Assembly: GCA_003477405.1 (NCBI GenBank)
Contig: QUDE01000001.1
Location: forward strand, 124,001-188,000
DNA from: Ruminococcaceae bacterium AM07-15
GTDB taxonomy: Bacteria > Bacillota > Clostridia > Oscillospirales > Butyricicoccaceae
Length of the DNA: 64,000 nucleotides
Reading direction: 5' to 3'
The notes under the pieces are model-generated. The model was not told the origin of the DNA. It saw nothing but the letters and a program-made list of their open reading frames with translations, and made no database searches. The position numbers and the translations under genes were made by a program. Shown here piece by piece: positions 27,501 through 35,635 of this stretch (positions are counted from its first letter, which is position 1; each line of letters begins with the position of its first letter).

Positions 27501-28064
27501 AGTGGCCCCGGCGGGGAAAATGTCCACAATGCCGCCACGCACCGAAAACTGGCCGCTGCCCTCCACCGAAAGGCAGCGGGTATAGCCTGCGGCCACCAGG
27601 GCCTGCTCCAGCTGTTCCAGAGGCACTTCCCCATCCAGCTCCAGGGAGATGGCCGCCTGCTCCAGAGCTTTCGGCGGGATACAGGCCATCATCAGCCCTT
27701 CGATGGATGCCGCCATCACCGGGTGCTTTCCATGGGAAAAGGTATAAAGGGCCTCCAGGCGCTGGTGTTCATAGTCCCGGGAGGCGCCTTCCACATTGTG
27801 GAACACATATTCCCGCCCGGGCAGCAGGGAGACGGGCAGACCGGACAGATGGGAAAAATCCCCGGCCAGCCGCCGGGCGCTTTCTTCATCCCGGCTGACC
27901 ATCACCACCGGCCGTCCGGTGTCTTTTTGCAGGGCGGCGGCAAAATGGGCCTTGTGCACCGGGGAGACGCCGTAGAGAGAAATGGCTTTCTTCCCCTCAT
28001 CCAGGGCCTGTTTCAGCCCTTTGTATTCCGGCAGGGCATTGAGACTTTGCAGCAGTTCTTTCAT
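24543..28064 (-). CDS. mfd: Transcription-repair coupling factor
   Basis: A 1173-aa DNA translocase that removes stalled RNA polymerase and recruits UvrA. The N-terminus has UvrB-like domains. The RNAP-interaction domain lies around GDYVVHEHHGIGRFVG (about 505). The helicase motor has GDVGFGKTEVAFRA (about 645) and DEEQRFG (about 745). The C-terminal D7 domain is present. I prefer ATG 28064, with GGAG 6 nt upstream; ATG 28076 is an alternative. Its neighbours pth and prs are the usual ones in Firmicutes. Confidence 0.96.
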   Translation of the reverse strand: MKELLQSLNALPEYKGLKQALDEGKKAISLYGVSPVHKAHFAAALQKDTGRPVVMVSRDEESARRLAGDFSHLSGLPVSLLPGREYVFHNVEGASRDYEHQRLEALYTFSHGKHPVMAASIEGLMMACIPPKALEQAAISLELDGEVPLEQLEQALVAAGYTRCLSVEGSGQFSVRGGIVDIFPAGATLPVRAEFFGDTVDSLGEFDPQSQRRLQNVEKALILPARETLPQLYEGGKEALAQHLLKLAGHKNTAPALRKNLEQDAQRLQQEGLFPACDRYLPLIYPGLPTALDYLPENTLVILDDTPALREGGSGFAFRVSEDVASLLEQGCLIPSHCTFSLSFEQALARLESLGLVAMDSFLTSSGGLSPDAIFSLTAKQLPPYGGSLETALGDIRTYLSLGYQVCVLTGGPQRLQNMARLLAENNIPYTTVFSERDHVCLLEGSLSAGVEYPSISLAILCDGAILQRRRDGAPRKKASNRDRVKSFSDLTPGDYVVHEHHGIGRFVGVERIQSDGVTRDYLKIAFAGTDFLYVPATALDLVSKYIGAPEDANIRLSKLGGTSWAKTKVRAKKAARDLADQLIKLYAARRSTPGFAFLPDDDWQRSFEEAFPYDETEDQLTCTRDIKKDMEQPHPMDRLLCGDVGFGKTEVAFRAIMKCVMSGKQAAVLVPTTVLARQHFLTALSRFSGYPIKIDTLSRFRTPKMQKETLRMLHSGEIDIVIGTHRMLQKDVHFKDLGLLVVDEEQRFGVSHKEQIKEMAHQVDVLTLTATPIPRTLNMALSGIRDMSVLEEAPHDRQPVQTYVLEYDQGVICDAIRKELARGGQVYYLHNRIDSMDKVVSFLQQQFPDATIGIAHGKMSEHELSSVMTRTYNGEVQILVCTTIIETGIDIANANTLVIEDADYMGLAQLHQIRGRIGRSHRRAYAYLTYRRGKVLSEISQKRLSAIREFAEFGSGFKIAMRDLEIRGAGNVLGAEQSGHMLSVGYDLYLKLLEEAVAEAGGQTRPAYTECSADLLVSASLPQSYVPDSGQRVDLYRRIALIRSRDDYDDMVDEMLDRYGDVPKQAMNLLEIALLRAHAGQCGISEINQRDGRLMFSFSPRDIAIAGILCSHPSFKGRMLLSAGAAPYLSLMMGKTQNPLEEAKKVVSSFFELYQEQNRDTIEKNSPTEDKK

Positions 28065-28084
28065 GTTTTTCTCCATAAGGCTAT

Positions 28085-28108
28085 CCCCCGTTCCCAAAGG
28101 AACGGGGG
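28085..28108. other. Perfect 10-bp hairpin in the pth-mfd gap
   Basis: CCCCCGTTCC/GGAACGGGGG around a 4-nt loop. There is no T-run on either side, so it is not a classical terminator. It may affect mfd translation or RNA stability. Confidence 0.5.
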
Positions 28109-28137
28109 TGTGAAAAATGTCAAATTTTGCGTTCTGC

Positions 28138-28752
28138 TCATTCTTTGGGGGCGGGAGGCGCGCCGTTGAACGCCTGCATGGCGGCGTCCACTCCCTGAAA
28201 GATCAGGGTAAGGGCGGCTTCCGGGGCCCGCTTGATCCCTTCGTAGGCATCGGAATCTACCGTGTCCAGCACAAAATCCTTCAGGTCCTCCTCCCCTTTC
28301 TGGGGAGCGCCCACGCCGATCTTCACCCGGGGGAACTGATCGGAGGACAGCTGGTAGATGATGTTTTTGATGCCGTTGTGACCGCCGGCCGAGCCGCTGC
28401 GGCGCACACGCAGCCGGCCGGAAGGCAGGCTGATGTCGTCATAAAGCACCACGATGCGCTCCGGGGGCACCTGGAAGGTCTGGGCCAGATCACGCACCGC
28501 CTCCCCTGACAGGTTCATAAAGGTCTGGGGCTTTGCCAGAAGCAGGGTCTTGCCATCCTTCTGACAAAAGGCGTAGAGAGCCCGGTGCTTGGCCTGGCTC
28601 AACCGATCCACCCCCAGCTCCTGGGCCAAAAGGTCCAGGGCCATAAAACCGGCGTTGTGGCGGGTGGTCTCATATTGCCGCCCCGGATTCCCCAGGCCGA
28701 CGATGAGATAGTCAGCCTGTTGGGGCGGGGTCTCTTTTTTTCGTCTGAAAAT
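28138..28752 (-). CDS. pth: Peptidyl-tRNA hydrolase (apparent ATT start codon)
   Basis: A 204-aa enzyme that frees tRNA from peptidyl-tRNA. The essential N-terminus YLIVGLGNPGRQYETTRHNAG, with its catalytic His, lies upstream of the first in-frame ATG (28644). The frame back to the prs stop has no ATG, GTG or TTG. The only codon with good spacing from a ribosome site (GAGG, 9 nt) is ATT at 28752-28750, giving IFRRKKETPPQQADYLIVG. FMNLSGEAV and VLYDDISLP confirm the family. Confidence 0.93.
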   Translation of the reverse strand: MFRRKKETPPQQADYLIVGLGNPGRQYETTRHNAGFMALDLLAQELGVDRLSQAKHRALYAFCQKDGKTLLLAKPQTFMNLSGEAVRDLAQTFQVPPERIVVLYDDISLPSGRLRVRRSGSAGGHNGIKNIIYQLSSDQFPRVKIGVGAPQKGEEDLKDFVLDTVDSDAYEGIKRAPEAALTLIFQGVDAAMQAFNGAPPAPKE

Positions 28753-28773
28753 GGGGATACACCTCGCAGGGGC

Positions 28774-29733
28774 TTAGTTGAACAGATCGGACACAGAGGA
28801 CTCGTCATAGATGCGCTTGATGGCCTCGGTGAAGATCTCGGCCACGGAAAGCACCTTGAATTTGTCGCTCTTCTTGTGCTCAGGCAGGGGGATGGTATCC
28901 AGCAGGATGACTTCTTTGATGACGCTGTCATTGAGCCGCTGGATGGCCGGGCCGGAGAGCACGCCGTGAGTGGCGCAGGCATAAACTTCCTTGGCGCCGC
29001 CGATTTCCACCAGAGCCTTGGCGGCGTTGCACAGGGTACCGGCGGTGTCGATCATGTCGTCGGCCAGGATGACGGTCTTGCCTTCCACATTGCCGATGAT
29101 GTTCATCACTTCAGACACATTGGCCTGCGGACGGCGCTTGTCGATGATGGCCACAGGCAGATCCAGCTTTTCGGTGAACTTGCGGGCGCGGCCCACGCTG
29201 CCCAGGTCGGGAGCCACCATCACCACATCCGGGTTGCCGATGCCGAATTTCTTGGCGAAATAGGGGATCAGCACCGAAGAGCCCAGCATGTGATCCACAG
29301 GGATGTTGAAGAAGCCCTGGATCTGGGCGGCGTGCAGGTCCATGGTCAGCACCCGGTCGGCGCCGGCGGTGGTGATCAGGTCGGCCACCAGTTTGGCGGA
29401 GATGGGATCACGGGCCTTGGCCTTCCGGTCCTGACGGGCATAGCCGAAGTAGGGCATAACGGCGGTGATACGGCCGGCAGAAGCCCGGCGCAGGGCGTCG
29501 ATCATGATGAGCATTTCCATCAGATGATCGTTCACCGGCTCGCAGGTGGACTGAATCAGGAACACATCGGTGCCGCGCACCGACTCATTGATGGAGACCG
29601 AAATCTCTCCATCGGAGAAGCGTTTCAGGCTGGCGTCACCCAGAGGCACGCCCACCATGGTGCAGATGTCGGAAGCCAATTTGGGATTGGAGTTTCCGGT
29701 GAAGATCTTGATGCTGTTGCCGTGCGGAATCAT
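28774..29733 (-). CDS. prs: Ribose-phosphate pyrophosphokinase (PRPP synthase)
   Basis: A 319-aa enzyme making PRPP from ribose-5-phosphate and ATP for nucleotide, His and Trp synthesis. It has the divalent-cation site DLHAAQIQGFF (about 129), the flexible loop around APDLGSVGRARKF (about 170) and the PRPP-binding DDMIDTAGTL (about 222). The order glmU-like / prs / pth / mfd matches that of Bacillus and clostridia. Confidence 0.97.
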   Translation of the reverse strand: MIPHGNSIKIFTGNSNPKLASDICTMVGVPLGDASLKRFSDGEISVSINESVRGTDVFLIQSTCEPVNDHLMEMLIMIDALRRASAGRITAVMPYFGYARQDRKAKARDPISAKLVADLITTAGADRVLTMDLHAAQIQGFFNIPVDHMLGSSVLIPYFAKKFGIGNPDVVMVAPDLGSVGRARKFTEKLDLPVAIIDKRRPQANVSEVMNIIGNVEGKTVILADDMIDTAGTLCNAAKALVEIGGAKEVYACATHGVLSGPAIQRLNDSVIKEVILLDTIPLPEHKKSDKFKVLSVAEIFTEAIKRIYDESSVSDLFN

Positions 29734-29780
29734 AGCACATTCCCCTTTTTATAGAATTTCAAAATAATAAATCGCGTCTT

Positions 29781-30938
29781 TTAAAGCAGGCCCTTTTCCC
29801 GGCGGCGGCGGACCCATTCCTCTTTGTTCACCTGGCGGGCCCGGGCGATGGCCAGAGCCTCAGAGGGCACATCGTCGGTGATGGTGGAACCGGCAGAAAT
29901 ATAGGTATCATCCCCCAGATGCACCGGGGAGATCAGGTTTACATTGCAGCCGATGAAGCTGTCGTCGCCCACAATGGTTTTGTATTTTTTCTTGCCGTCG
30001 TAGTTGACCACGATGACGCCGCCGCCCACATTGCACCGTTCACCCAGCTCGATGTCTCCCAGATAGGACAGGTGAGCGATTTTGGTACCGGTGCCGATCT
30101 TGGCCTTTTTCAGCTCCACAAAGTCGCCGATGCGCACTTTTTCTCCCACATCGCAGCCGGGGCGGATGTAGGCATAGGGGCCAACGGTGGTCTGGGCACC
30201 GATGGTGCTCTCGATCACCTGGGAGGAGTTCACCGAAGCGCCGCAGCCGATGACGCTGTCCACGATCATGGCGTTGGGGCCCACTTTGGCGGTGGCCTCG
30301 ATGTGGCTGCGGCCATAGATGAAGCAGCCGGGCATGATGAGACTGCCGCTTTCCAGAAGGGCATCGGGGGAGATATGGGTGGTGGTGGGGTCCACGATGA
30401 TGACTCCCGCCTCCATATGAGCCCGGTTGATCCGCTGGCGGAGAAGCTCCTGGCAGCGGTATACATCCAGGCCATTCTGTATGGCGCAGCCGTCCTCCGG
30501 AGAGAGGGAGACCTCGGTGAGCATGGGGCCCAGAGCCCGCAGCTCGTCCACCAGGGTAATGCGGCGGCCGGACAGGCGCTGCAGCACATCCCAGGGAGCG
30601 TACAGAGCCATGGGATGGTGGTTTTCATCGGCCAGAAGGCCGCAGGACTGTTCCATCAGTTTGCCCAGGGTGCCCCGGGTCAAAGCGGGGAGAGATTCGA
30701 AAAACACCAGTCCCTGCTCAGCCCCTTCCACTTGGGAAAACAGAGAAGGTTCGCCGGAAAAATCGGTTTCCAGGGCGGGGACATCCAGACTGCTGCAAGC
30801 CTGGCCCGCCAGATAGACCTTCTGGCAGCCAAAGGCTTTGGCCAGAGTCACCAGATAGGAACAGGCCGGCCGGGACAGGATCTCGGCCTGACAGGAAAGG
30901 TCGGCGGGATCGTTATAGATCAGGGCGCATACATCCAT
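29781..30938 (-). CDS. GlmU-like glucosamine-1-phosphate acetyltransferase lacking a recognisable uridylyltransferase domain
   Basis: A 385-aa protein. Residues 165-385 form a left-handed beta-helix of hexapeptide repeats like the GlmU acetyltransferase, with the catalytic region KIAHLSYLGD (about 287) and NVGGGVIVVNYDG. The first 165 residues lack the LAAGxGTRM nucleotide-binding motif and are shorter than a normal pyrophosphorylase domain of about 230 aa. GGAGG lies 8 nt before ATG 30938. It sits in the position of glmU before prs. Acetylation of GlcN-1-P is likely; UDP-GlcNAc formation is not. Confidence 0.8.
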   Translation of the reverse strand: MDVCALIYNDPADLSCQAEILSRPACSYLVTLAKAFGCQKVYLAGQACSSLDVPALETDFSGEPSLFSQVEGAEQGLVFFESLPALTRGTLGKLMEQSCGLLADENHHPMALYAPWDVLQRLSGRRITLVDELRALGPMLTEVSLSPEDGCAIQNGLDVYRCQELLRQRINRAHMEAGVIIVDPTTTHISPDALLESGSLIMPGCFIYGRSHIEATAKVGPNAMIVDSVIGCGASVNSSQVIESTIGAQTTVGPYAYIRPGCDVGEKVRIGDFVELKKAKIGTGTKIAHLSYLGDIELGERCNVGGGVIVVNYDGKKKYKTIVGDDSFIGCNVNLISPVHLGDDTYISAGSTITDDVPSEALAIARARQVNKEEWVRRRREKGLL

Positions 30939-31076
30939 GGGGATCGCCTCCTGTATGGAATTTTTCACAGGGATAGGGACAAAGTCCCGTCGGCCGTGCT
31001 TCCCTTCTCCCCCGAAGGGAGGAGGAAAGGGCCGTAAAAAATGGAGGTATCATGGCCGCAGGGCCATAACACACTA

Positions 31077-31085
31077 ATTATACCA
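31077..31085 (-). promoter_or_regulatory. Extended -10 promoter of the glmU-like/prs/pth/mfd operon
   Basis: TGG-TATAAT on the minus strand (TATAAT at plus 31077-31082), with only a weak -35. Confidence 0.5.
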
Positions 31086-31130
31086 GAGGAATGTCTAAAA
31101 ATCACCACCCTTTCGGGAAAAATATAAATC

Positions 31131-31159
31131 TTTACCCGGCGGGAGAGAATTGCTATAAT
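31131..31159 (+). promoter_or_regulatory. Promoter of the DnaD gene
   Basis: -35 TTTACC (31131-31136), 17 bp, -10 TATAAT (31154-31159). Confidence 0.6.
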
Positions 31160-31244
31160 ATTTTCAGATAAAATACCCCCTAAAAAGTGCCCCCTCTTTT
31201 CCCAAAAGAGGCAGGGCATTTTTCCGTGGGGAAAGGAGGATGCC

Positions 31245-32477
31245 ATGGAACCGATTTTGCGTATCCGCCAGGATGTGCGCAAGGCCTGCGCCCAGGTGGC
31301 GGCGGTGAAGGACCCGGATATGGCGCTGCTGTTTTGCTATATCGCCGCCCGGGGAGAGGGCTGCGCTCTGCCGGAGCCCCAGCAGCTGGGCCTGGACGAA
31401 AACCGGCTGCAAAAGGCGCGCAGTCTGTTGGTGCTCTACGGGGTGTGCAGCGACAGCGAGGGCCCTCAGAAACCCCGGAAGGAGATCGAATGGGACCCGG
31501 GAGAGATCAAGGAAGCCCGGCAGCAGGATGAGGCCTTTTCCGGCCTGTGCCAATATTACGAAGGAGCCCTGGGCCGGATGCTGCGCAAAAGCGAGTTGGA
31601 GATCCTCTATTCGGTGTACAGCGGCCTGGGGATGCCCGCCGAAGTGCTCATGCTGCTCATCAACTACTGCGCCGGGCGGAACCGGCTTTCCTCCCGGTTT
31701 TTCGAGCAGGAAGCCTACCGGTGGCAGAAGGATGGGGTGGAGACCTATGCCCAGGCGGAGGAATACCTGGCCGCCCTGGAGCGCCGCCACAGCCGCCAGG
31801 GAGAGATCATGAGCCTGTTTGGCATCCGGGATCGGAAGCTGTCGGAAAGCGAACAGAACATGGTGGACAAGTGGATTTCCCACGGCTATGACAACGACCT
31901 GATTGCCCTGGCCTATGACCGGACGGTGCTGCGCACCGGTGGGCTGAAATGGGCTTATCTGGACAGCATTCTGGAAAGCTGGAAAACGGCGGGCTACAAG
32001 ACCCGGAGCGAAGTGGAGCAGGGGGAAGGAAAAAGCGCCCCGGTCCGGCAAAGCACGGCATCGCCTCAGCCCGCCCGCAGCCGGGGCGAGTTCGAAAGCG
32101 GCGTGGTGGCCGCCGTCACCAAGGCTTTCGAACGCAAGCGCCTTCAGCGGCAGCAGCTTCAGCAAACTCGGCTGGAAGGACTGCGAAAAGACGGGGAGTT
32201 TGCCCAGAACGAGCGGGAATTGCGGCTGTGCGCCAGCCGGGCGGCCCGGGCGGCCCTGGGAGAGGACCCGGGAGAAGTGCAGCGGCTGCGGGAGGAAAAC
32301 AACCGGCTTTTGGCACGGCGCAGGCAGATCCTTCTTCGCCTGGGCCATGGGGAGGACTATCTGGAACCGCCTTACGAATGTCCCCACTGCAAGGACCAGG
32401 GATATATCGGCACCGAAATGTGCCAGTGTTTCCGGCAGGCCTGCGAGAAAGAGCAAGCCCGCAGGCAGAACGGATAA
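31245..32477 (+). CDS. DnaD-domain protein fused to a DnaC-type N-terminal zinc domain
   Basis: A 410-aa replication-initiation-type protein. Two DnaD-like helical domains lie at about 85-165 and 170-255 (second: SESEQNMVDKWISHGYDNDLIALAYD). A Gln/Ser-rich linker follows. The last 120 residues resemble the N-terminus of a clostridial DnaC helicase loader: coiled coil, then EDYLEPPYECPHCKDQGYIG and CQCFRQACEKEQARR. Where the AAA+ ATPase would begin the ORF stops, and a terminator follows. GGAGG precedes the ATG. Confidence 0.82.
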   Translation: MEPILRIRQDVRKACAQVAAVKDPDMALLFCYIAARGEGCALPEPQQLGLDENRLQKARSLLVLYGVCSDSEGPQKPRKEIEWDPGEIKEARQQDEAFSGLCQYYEGALGRMLRKSELEILYSVYSGLGMPAEVLMLLINYCAGRNRLSSRFFEQEAYRWQKDGVETYAQAEEYLAALERRHSRQGEIMSLFGIRDRKLSESEQNMVDKWISHGYDNDLIALAYDRTVLRTGGLKWAYLDSILESWKTAGYKTRSEVEQGEGKSAPVRQSTASPQPARSRGEFESGVVAAVTKAFERKRLQRQQLQQTRLEGLRKDGEFAQNERELRLCASRAARAALGEDPGEVQRLREENNRLLARRRQILLRLGHGEDYLEPPYECPHCKDQGYIGTEMCQCFRQACEKEQARRQNG

Positions 32478-32478
32478 A

Positions 32479-32511
32479 CAAAAGGACTGGGAAAACTCCC
32501 AGTCCTTTTCG
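32479..32511. terminator. Convergent intrinsic terminator
   Basis: AAAGGACTGGG pairs with CCCAGTCCTTTT between the DnaD gene and the first M20 amidohydrolase gene. Confidence 0.88.
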
Positions 32512-32519
32512 CTTGCTTG

Positions 32520-33884
32520 TTAGTTCTGATAATCCAGAGTGATGGTGCCGTCTTCGTTTTGCTTGACGGCCTCTTTGTCCAGAAACAGCCCGTCGATGGC
32601 CTGGAAGAACTCTTCCATGGAGGAGAAACGCAGTTTGGCGTTCTGGATGATCTTTTTGCCCAGCTCGGCGTTATTGCTCAGCAGAGCCTCGGCCATGAGC
32701 ACCTGATACTGGGCGGACATGACCAGAGCGGATTCCGGATCGGCAATGCGGTAATCGGAGCCATGGCCCACGCCGCAGGCGCCGGAGGCATAGGGCTGAA
32801 CGGTGGGCATGACAGCGGACACATCGCCCATATCGGTGCAGCCAGTGCTGCGGCCCCGCTTGACCAAAGCGTCCTCGCCGAAGCACTGCTTGACGATCTC
32901 GCAGGTCAGGTCATAAAGCTGTTCTTCGTTTTCCAGAGGGGTGTAGCCCGGACGGTCTTTCAGCACCACATTGGCGCCCATAGCGGCAGCCGAAGCGGCC
33001 AGGGCCCGGTTGATCTTGGTGTTGGCCTCCTTGATGGCCTCCAGAGAAGCACCACGCACATAGCTTTCCATGCGCACATCGTTGGGGATGGCGTTGACAG
33101 CGCCGCCGCCCTTGGTGATGATGGGATGGAAGCGGATGGTGTCCTTCTCCTGGAAGGTTTCACGCAGAGCGTTGGCAGCGTTCATGGCCTGGCTGGCCGC
33201 ATACAGGGCGTTGACGCCCAGATGGGGAGAGCCGCCGGCATGGGCCGAGACGCCTACGAAATTGATGTTCTTGGTGACGCAGCCGTTGCTGCCCGGAGTC
33301 AGGGCGATGGAGGGATGATCCCCGCCGCCGGTGTGGACCAGAAGGGCGATGTCGCAGCCATCCATATAGCCACGGTGCATGAACTCCACTTTGCCTCCGA
33401 AGTATTTGATGACGCCCTGCTTGCGCAGCTCTTCACGGAAGCCGATTTCGATCAGCTCTTCGGCGGGTACGGCCATCAGACGGATGGAGCCGCTCATATT
33501 GTCCATGGCGCCGGGCTGCTTCAGCGCGGCGGCGATGCCCAGAAGGGCGGAAACCTGGCAGTGGTGGCCGCAGGCGTGGACATAGCCGGTCTCCGGGTCA
33601 CAGTCGGGGTGAGTGGAGACGATCAGGCTGTCCAGCTCGCCCATGATCAGCAGCTTGGGGCCGGGCTTACCGGTGTCGATGTCGGTATAGAAACCAGGGA
33701 TGTTCCCCGCTTCCACCAGTTCATAGCCCAGTTTCTTGAATTCTTCGGCCAGGTAGGCATGGGTTTTCCACTCCCGATAGCCGGTCTCCGGATGTTTCCA
33801 GATGTAATCAGCGGCAGAAAACATTACATCCCGCTGGGAAGCTACGATTTCTTTCAGTTGATTTGCCCGTTCGGTGCTTATCAT
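32520..33884 (-). CDS. M20-family amidohydrolase (AbgB/p-aminobenzoyl-glutamate hydrolase-like), copy 2
   Basis: A 454-aa di-metal amidohydrolase. YVHACGHHCQVSALL (about 125) holds the metal-binding Cys/His site of M20D enzymes; other motifs are MGELDSLIV (about 95), ITKGGGAVNAIPNDV (about 275) and STGCTDMGDVSAVMPTVQP (about 355). AbgB-like enzymes split amidated or acylated amino acids, such as p-aminobenzoyl-glutamate. ATG 33884 with AAGGAG upstream. The neighbouring gene is a close paralogue. Confidence 0.85.
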   Translation of the reverse strand: MISTERANQLKEIVASQRDVMFSAADYIWKHPETGYREWKTHAYLAEEFKKLGYELVEAGNIPGFYTDIDTGKPGPKLLIMGELDSLIVSTHPDCDPETGYVHACGHHCQVSALLGIAAALKQPGAMDNMSGSIRLMAVPAEELIEIGFREELRKQGVIKYFGGKVEFMHRGYMDGCDIALLVHTGGGDHPSIALTPGSNGCVTKNINFVGVSAHAGGSPHLGVNALYAASQAMNAANALRETFQEKDTIRFHPIITKGGGAVNAIPNDVRMESYVRGASLEAIKEANTKINRALAASAAAMGANVVLKDRPGYTPLENEEQLYDLTCEIVKQCFGEDALVKRGRSTGCTDMGDVSAVMPTVQPYASGACGVGHGSDYRIADPESALVMSAQYQVLMAEALLSNNAELGKKIIQNAKLRFSSMEEFFQAIDGLFLDKEAVKQNEDGTITLDYQN

Positions 33885-34065
33885 TTTGATCTTCTCCTTT
33901 TCCCGGGGCGTACCCCTTTGTACTTGTTCCGCTTTTTATTATACTGCCCTCCGGAGAAAAATGCAGGGGTGGGGATGGAGAAATTCCCCCGAAAAATCTG
34001 GTGAAACCGCCCAAAATCAAAAACGATCCCAGTGACAGTGGAGAGGAAAATAAGAAGAATAGACA

Positions 34066-34094
34066 AAAAGCGGGAGCATGATGCCCCCGCTTTG
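34066..34094 (-). terminator. Intrinsic terminator of the upstream M20 paralogue
   Basis: AAAGCGGG/CCCGCTTT followed by TTG on the minus strand. It separates the paralogous amidohydrolase genes into two transcription units. Confidence 0.75.
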
Positions 34095-34108
34095 ACGATG
34101 TAAGATTG

Positions 34109-35479
34109 TTAGATATTCTGGAAGTCCAGAGTGATGGTGCCGTCCTCGTTCTGGGTGACGGCCTTTTTGTCCAGGAAAATCTTGTCCACGGCGGCGAAGT
34201 AATCCTTCTTGTCGGGATAGACCAGATCGGCTTCCTTGATGACCTTCTGGGCCATCTCAGCGTTGTTAGAAAGCAGAGCTTCGGCCATCAGCACCTGGTA
34301 CTGGGCAGAAACCACCAGAGCGGTTTCCGGATCGTTGATGCCGTAGTCGGAGCCGTGGCCCACGCCGCAGGCGCCGGAGCAATAGGGCTGGACGGTGGGC
34401 ATCACACAGGAAATATCACCCATGTCGGTGCAGCCGGTGCCCCACTTGGTGTCCTCTTGGATCCATTCTTCGCCGAAGCCTTCCTTCACCACATCCACTG
34501 TCAGCTGATACAGATTCTTGTCGTTGTACAGGGGGCAGTAGCCGGGGAAGTCCTGGAGATGCACATTGGCGCCCATGGCCGCAGCAGAAGAAGCCAGAGC
34601 CCGGTTGATCCGGTTGTTGGCCGATACGATGGCCTCGATGCTGGCGCCGCGCACATAGCTTTCCACCCGCACATCGTTGGGGATGGCGTTGACGGCGCCG
34701 CCGCCCTTGGTGATCACCGGATGGAAGCGGATGTAATCCTTCTCCTGGAAGGTCTCCCGGAGAGCGTTGACGGCGTTGAGGCCCAGGTTGGCCGCATACA
34801 GAGCGTTGACGCCCAGGTGAGGTGCGCCGCCTGCATGGGCGGAAACGCCTTCGTAGTTGATGTTCTTGGTCAGGCAGCCGTTGTTGCCCACGCCCACACC
34901 GATGCCTTTGTGCTCGCTGTTGGAGGTGTGGACCAGAAGGGCGATATCGCAGTCGTCCATGAAGCCGCGGTACATGAACTCCACTTTGCCGCCGAAATAT
35001 TTGATGATGCCCTGTTCCCGCAGGCTGGCCCGGTAGCCGATTTCGATCAGTTCTTCCGCGGGCACGGCCATCAGGCGGATGGAGCCGCTCATGCCGTCCA
35101 GAGCGCCGGGCTGCTTCAGTGCAGCAGCGATGCCCAACAGAGCGGCAGACTGGGCATGGTGGCCGCAGGCGTGGACATAACCAGTCTCCGGATCACACTC
35201 GGGATGGGTGGAGACGATCAGGCTGTCCAGCTCGCCCATGATCAGCAGTTTGGGGCCGGGCTTGCCGGTGTCGATATCGGTATAGAAACCGGGGATGTTG
35301 CCCGCCTCTACCAGTTCATAACCCAGCTTCCGGTATTCAGCGGCCAGATATTCGTGGGTCTTCCACTCACGGTAACCGGTTTCGGGATGCTTCCAAATAT
35401 GGCGCTCGGCGGCGAACATCAGCTCACGCTGGGAGGCCACCATTTCTTTCAGGGCTTTCACCCGATCGGGATTCATCAT
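34109..35479 (-). CDS. M20-family amidohydrolase (AbgB-like), copy 1
   Basis: A 456-aa paralogue of the gene at 32520-33884, colinear throughout and sharing long identical stretches (for example GFYTDIDTGKPGPKLLIMGE and ACGHH). Differences concentrate near residues 195-215 (HTSNSEHKGIGVGVGNN versus HTGGGDHPSIALTPGSN), which may alter substrate choice. ATG at 35479 or 35476, both behind AAGGAG. It has its own extended -10 promoter (TGG-TATAAT, plus 35536-35544) and terminator. Confidence 0.85.
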   Translation of the reverse strand: MMNPDRVKALKEMVASQRELMFAAERHIWKHPETGYREWKTHEYLAAEYRKLGYELVEAGNIPGFYTDIDTGKPGPKLLIMGELDSLIVSTHPECDPETGYVHACGHHAQSAALLGIAAALKQPGALDGMSGSIRLMAVPAEELIEIGYRASLREQGIIKYFGGKVEFMYRGFMDDCDIALLVHTSNSEHKGIGVGVGNNGCLTKNINYEGVSAHAGGAPHLGVNALYAANLGLNAVNALRETFQEKDYIRFHPVITKGGGAVNAIPNDVRVESYVRGASIEAIVSANNRINRALASSAAAMGANVHLQDFPGYCPLYNDKNLYQLTVDVVKEGFGEEWIQEDTKWGTGCTDMGDISCVMPTVQPYCSGACGVGHGSDYGINDPETALVVSAQYQVLMAEALLSNNAEMAQKVIKEADLVYPDKKDYFAAVDKIFLDKKAVTQNEDGTITLDFQNI

Positions 35480-35535
35480 AAGGCATCTTCTCCTTTTCTG
35501 TTTGTGGGAGAGGCTATCACAGCCGCTCCGAAATT

Positions 35536-35544
35536 ATTATACCA
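35536..35544 (-). promoter_or_regulatory. Extended -10 promoter of M20 copy 1
   Basis: TGG-TATAAT on the minus strand, about 57 bp before the start; the -35 is weak. Confidence 0.5.
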
Positions 35545-35576
35545 TGGGCCGGGAGAGAAGAAAGGGGCAGCGGCAG

Positions 35577-35611
35577 AAAAAATCCCTGGGGAATAGAGAA
35601 ATTCCCCAGGG
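35577..35611 (-). terminator. Intrinsic terminator
   Basis: CCCTGGGGAAT/ATTCCCCAGGG followed on the minus strand by ATTTTTT; it ends the membrane-anchored protein gene. Confidence 0.85.
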
Positions 35612-35635
35612 AAAACTGTGCATTTTTGCAGAAAA

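Noticed and set aside
28085..28108. Intrinsic terminator between pth and mfd
   Set aside because: The stem is perfect but neither strand has a T-run after it, and the genes are expected to be co-transcribed.
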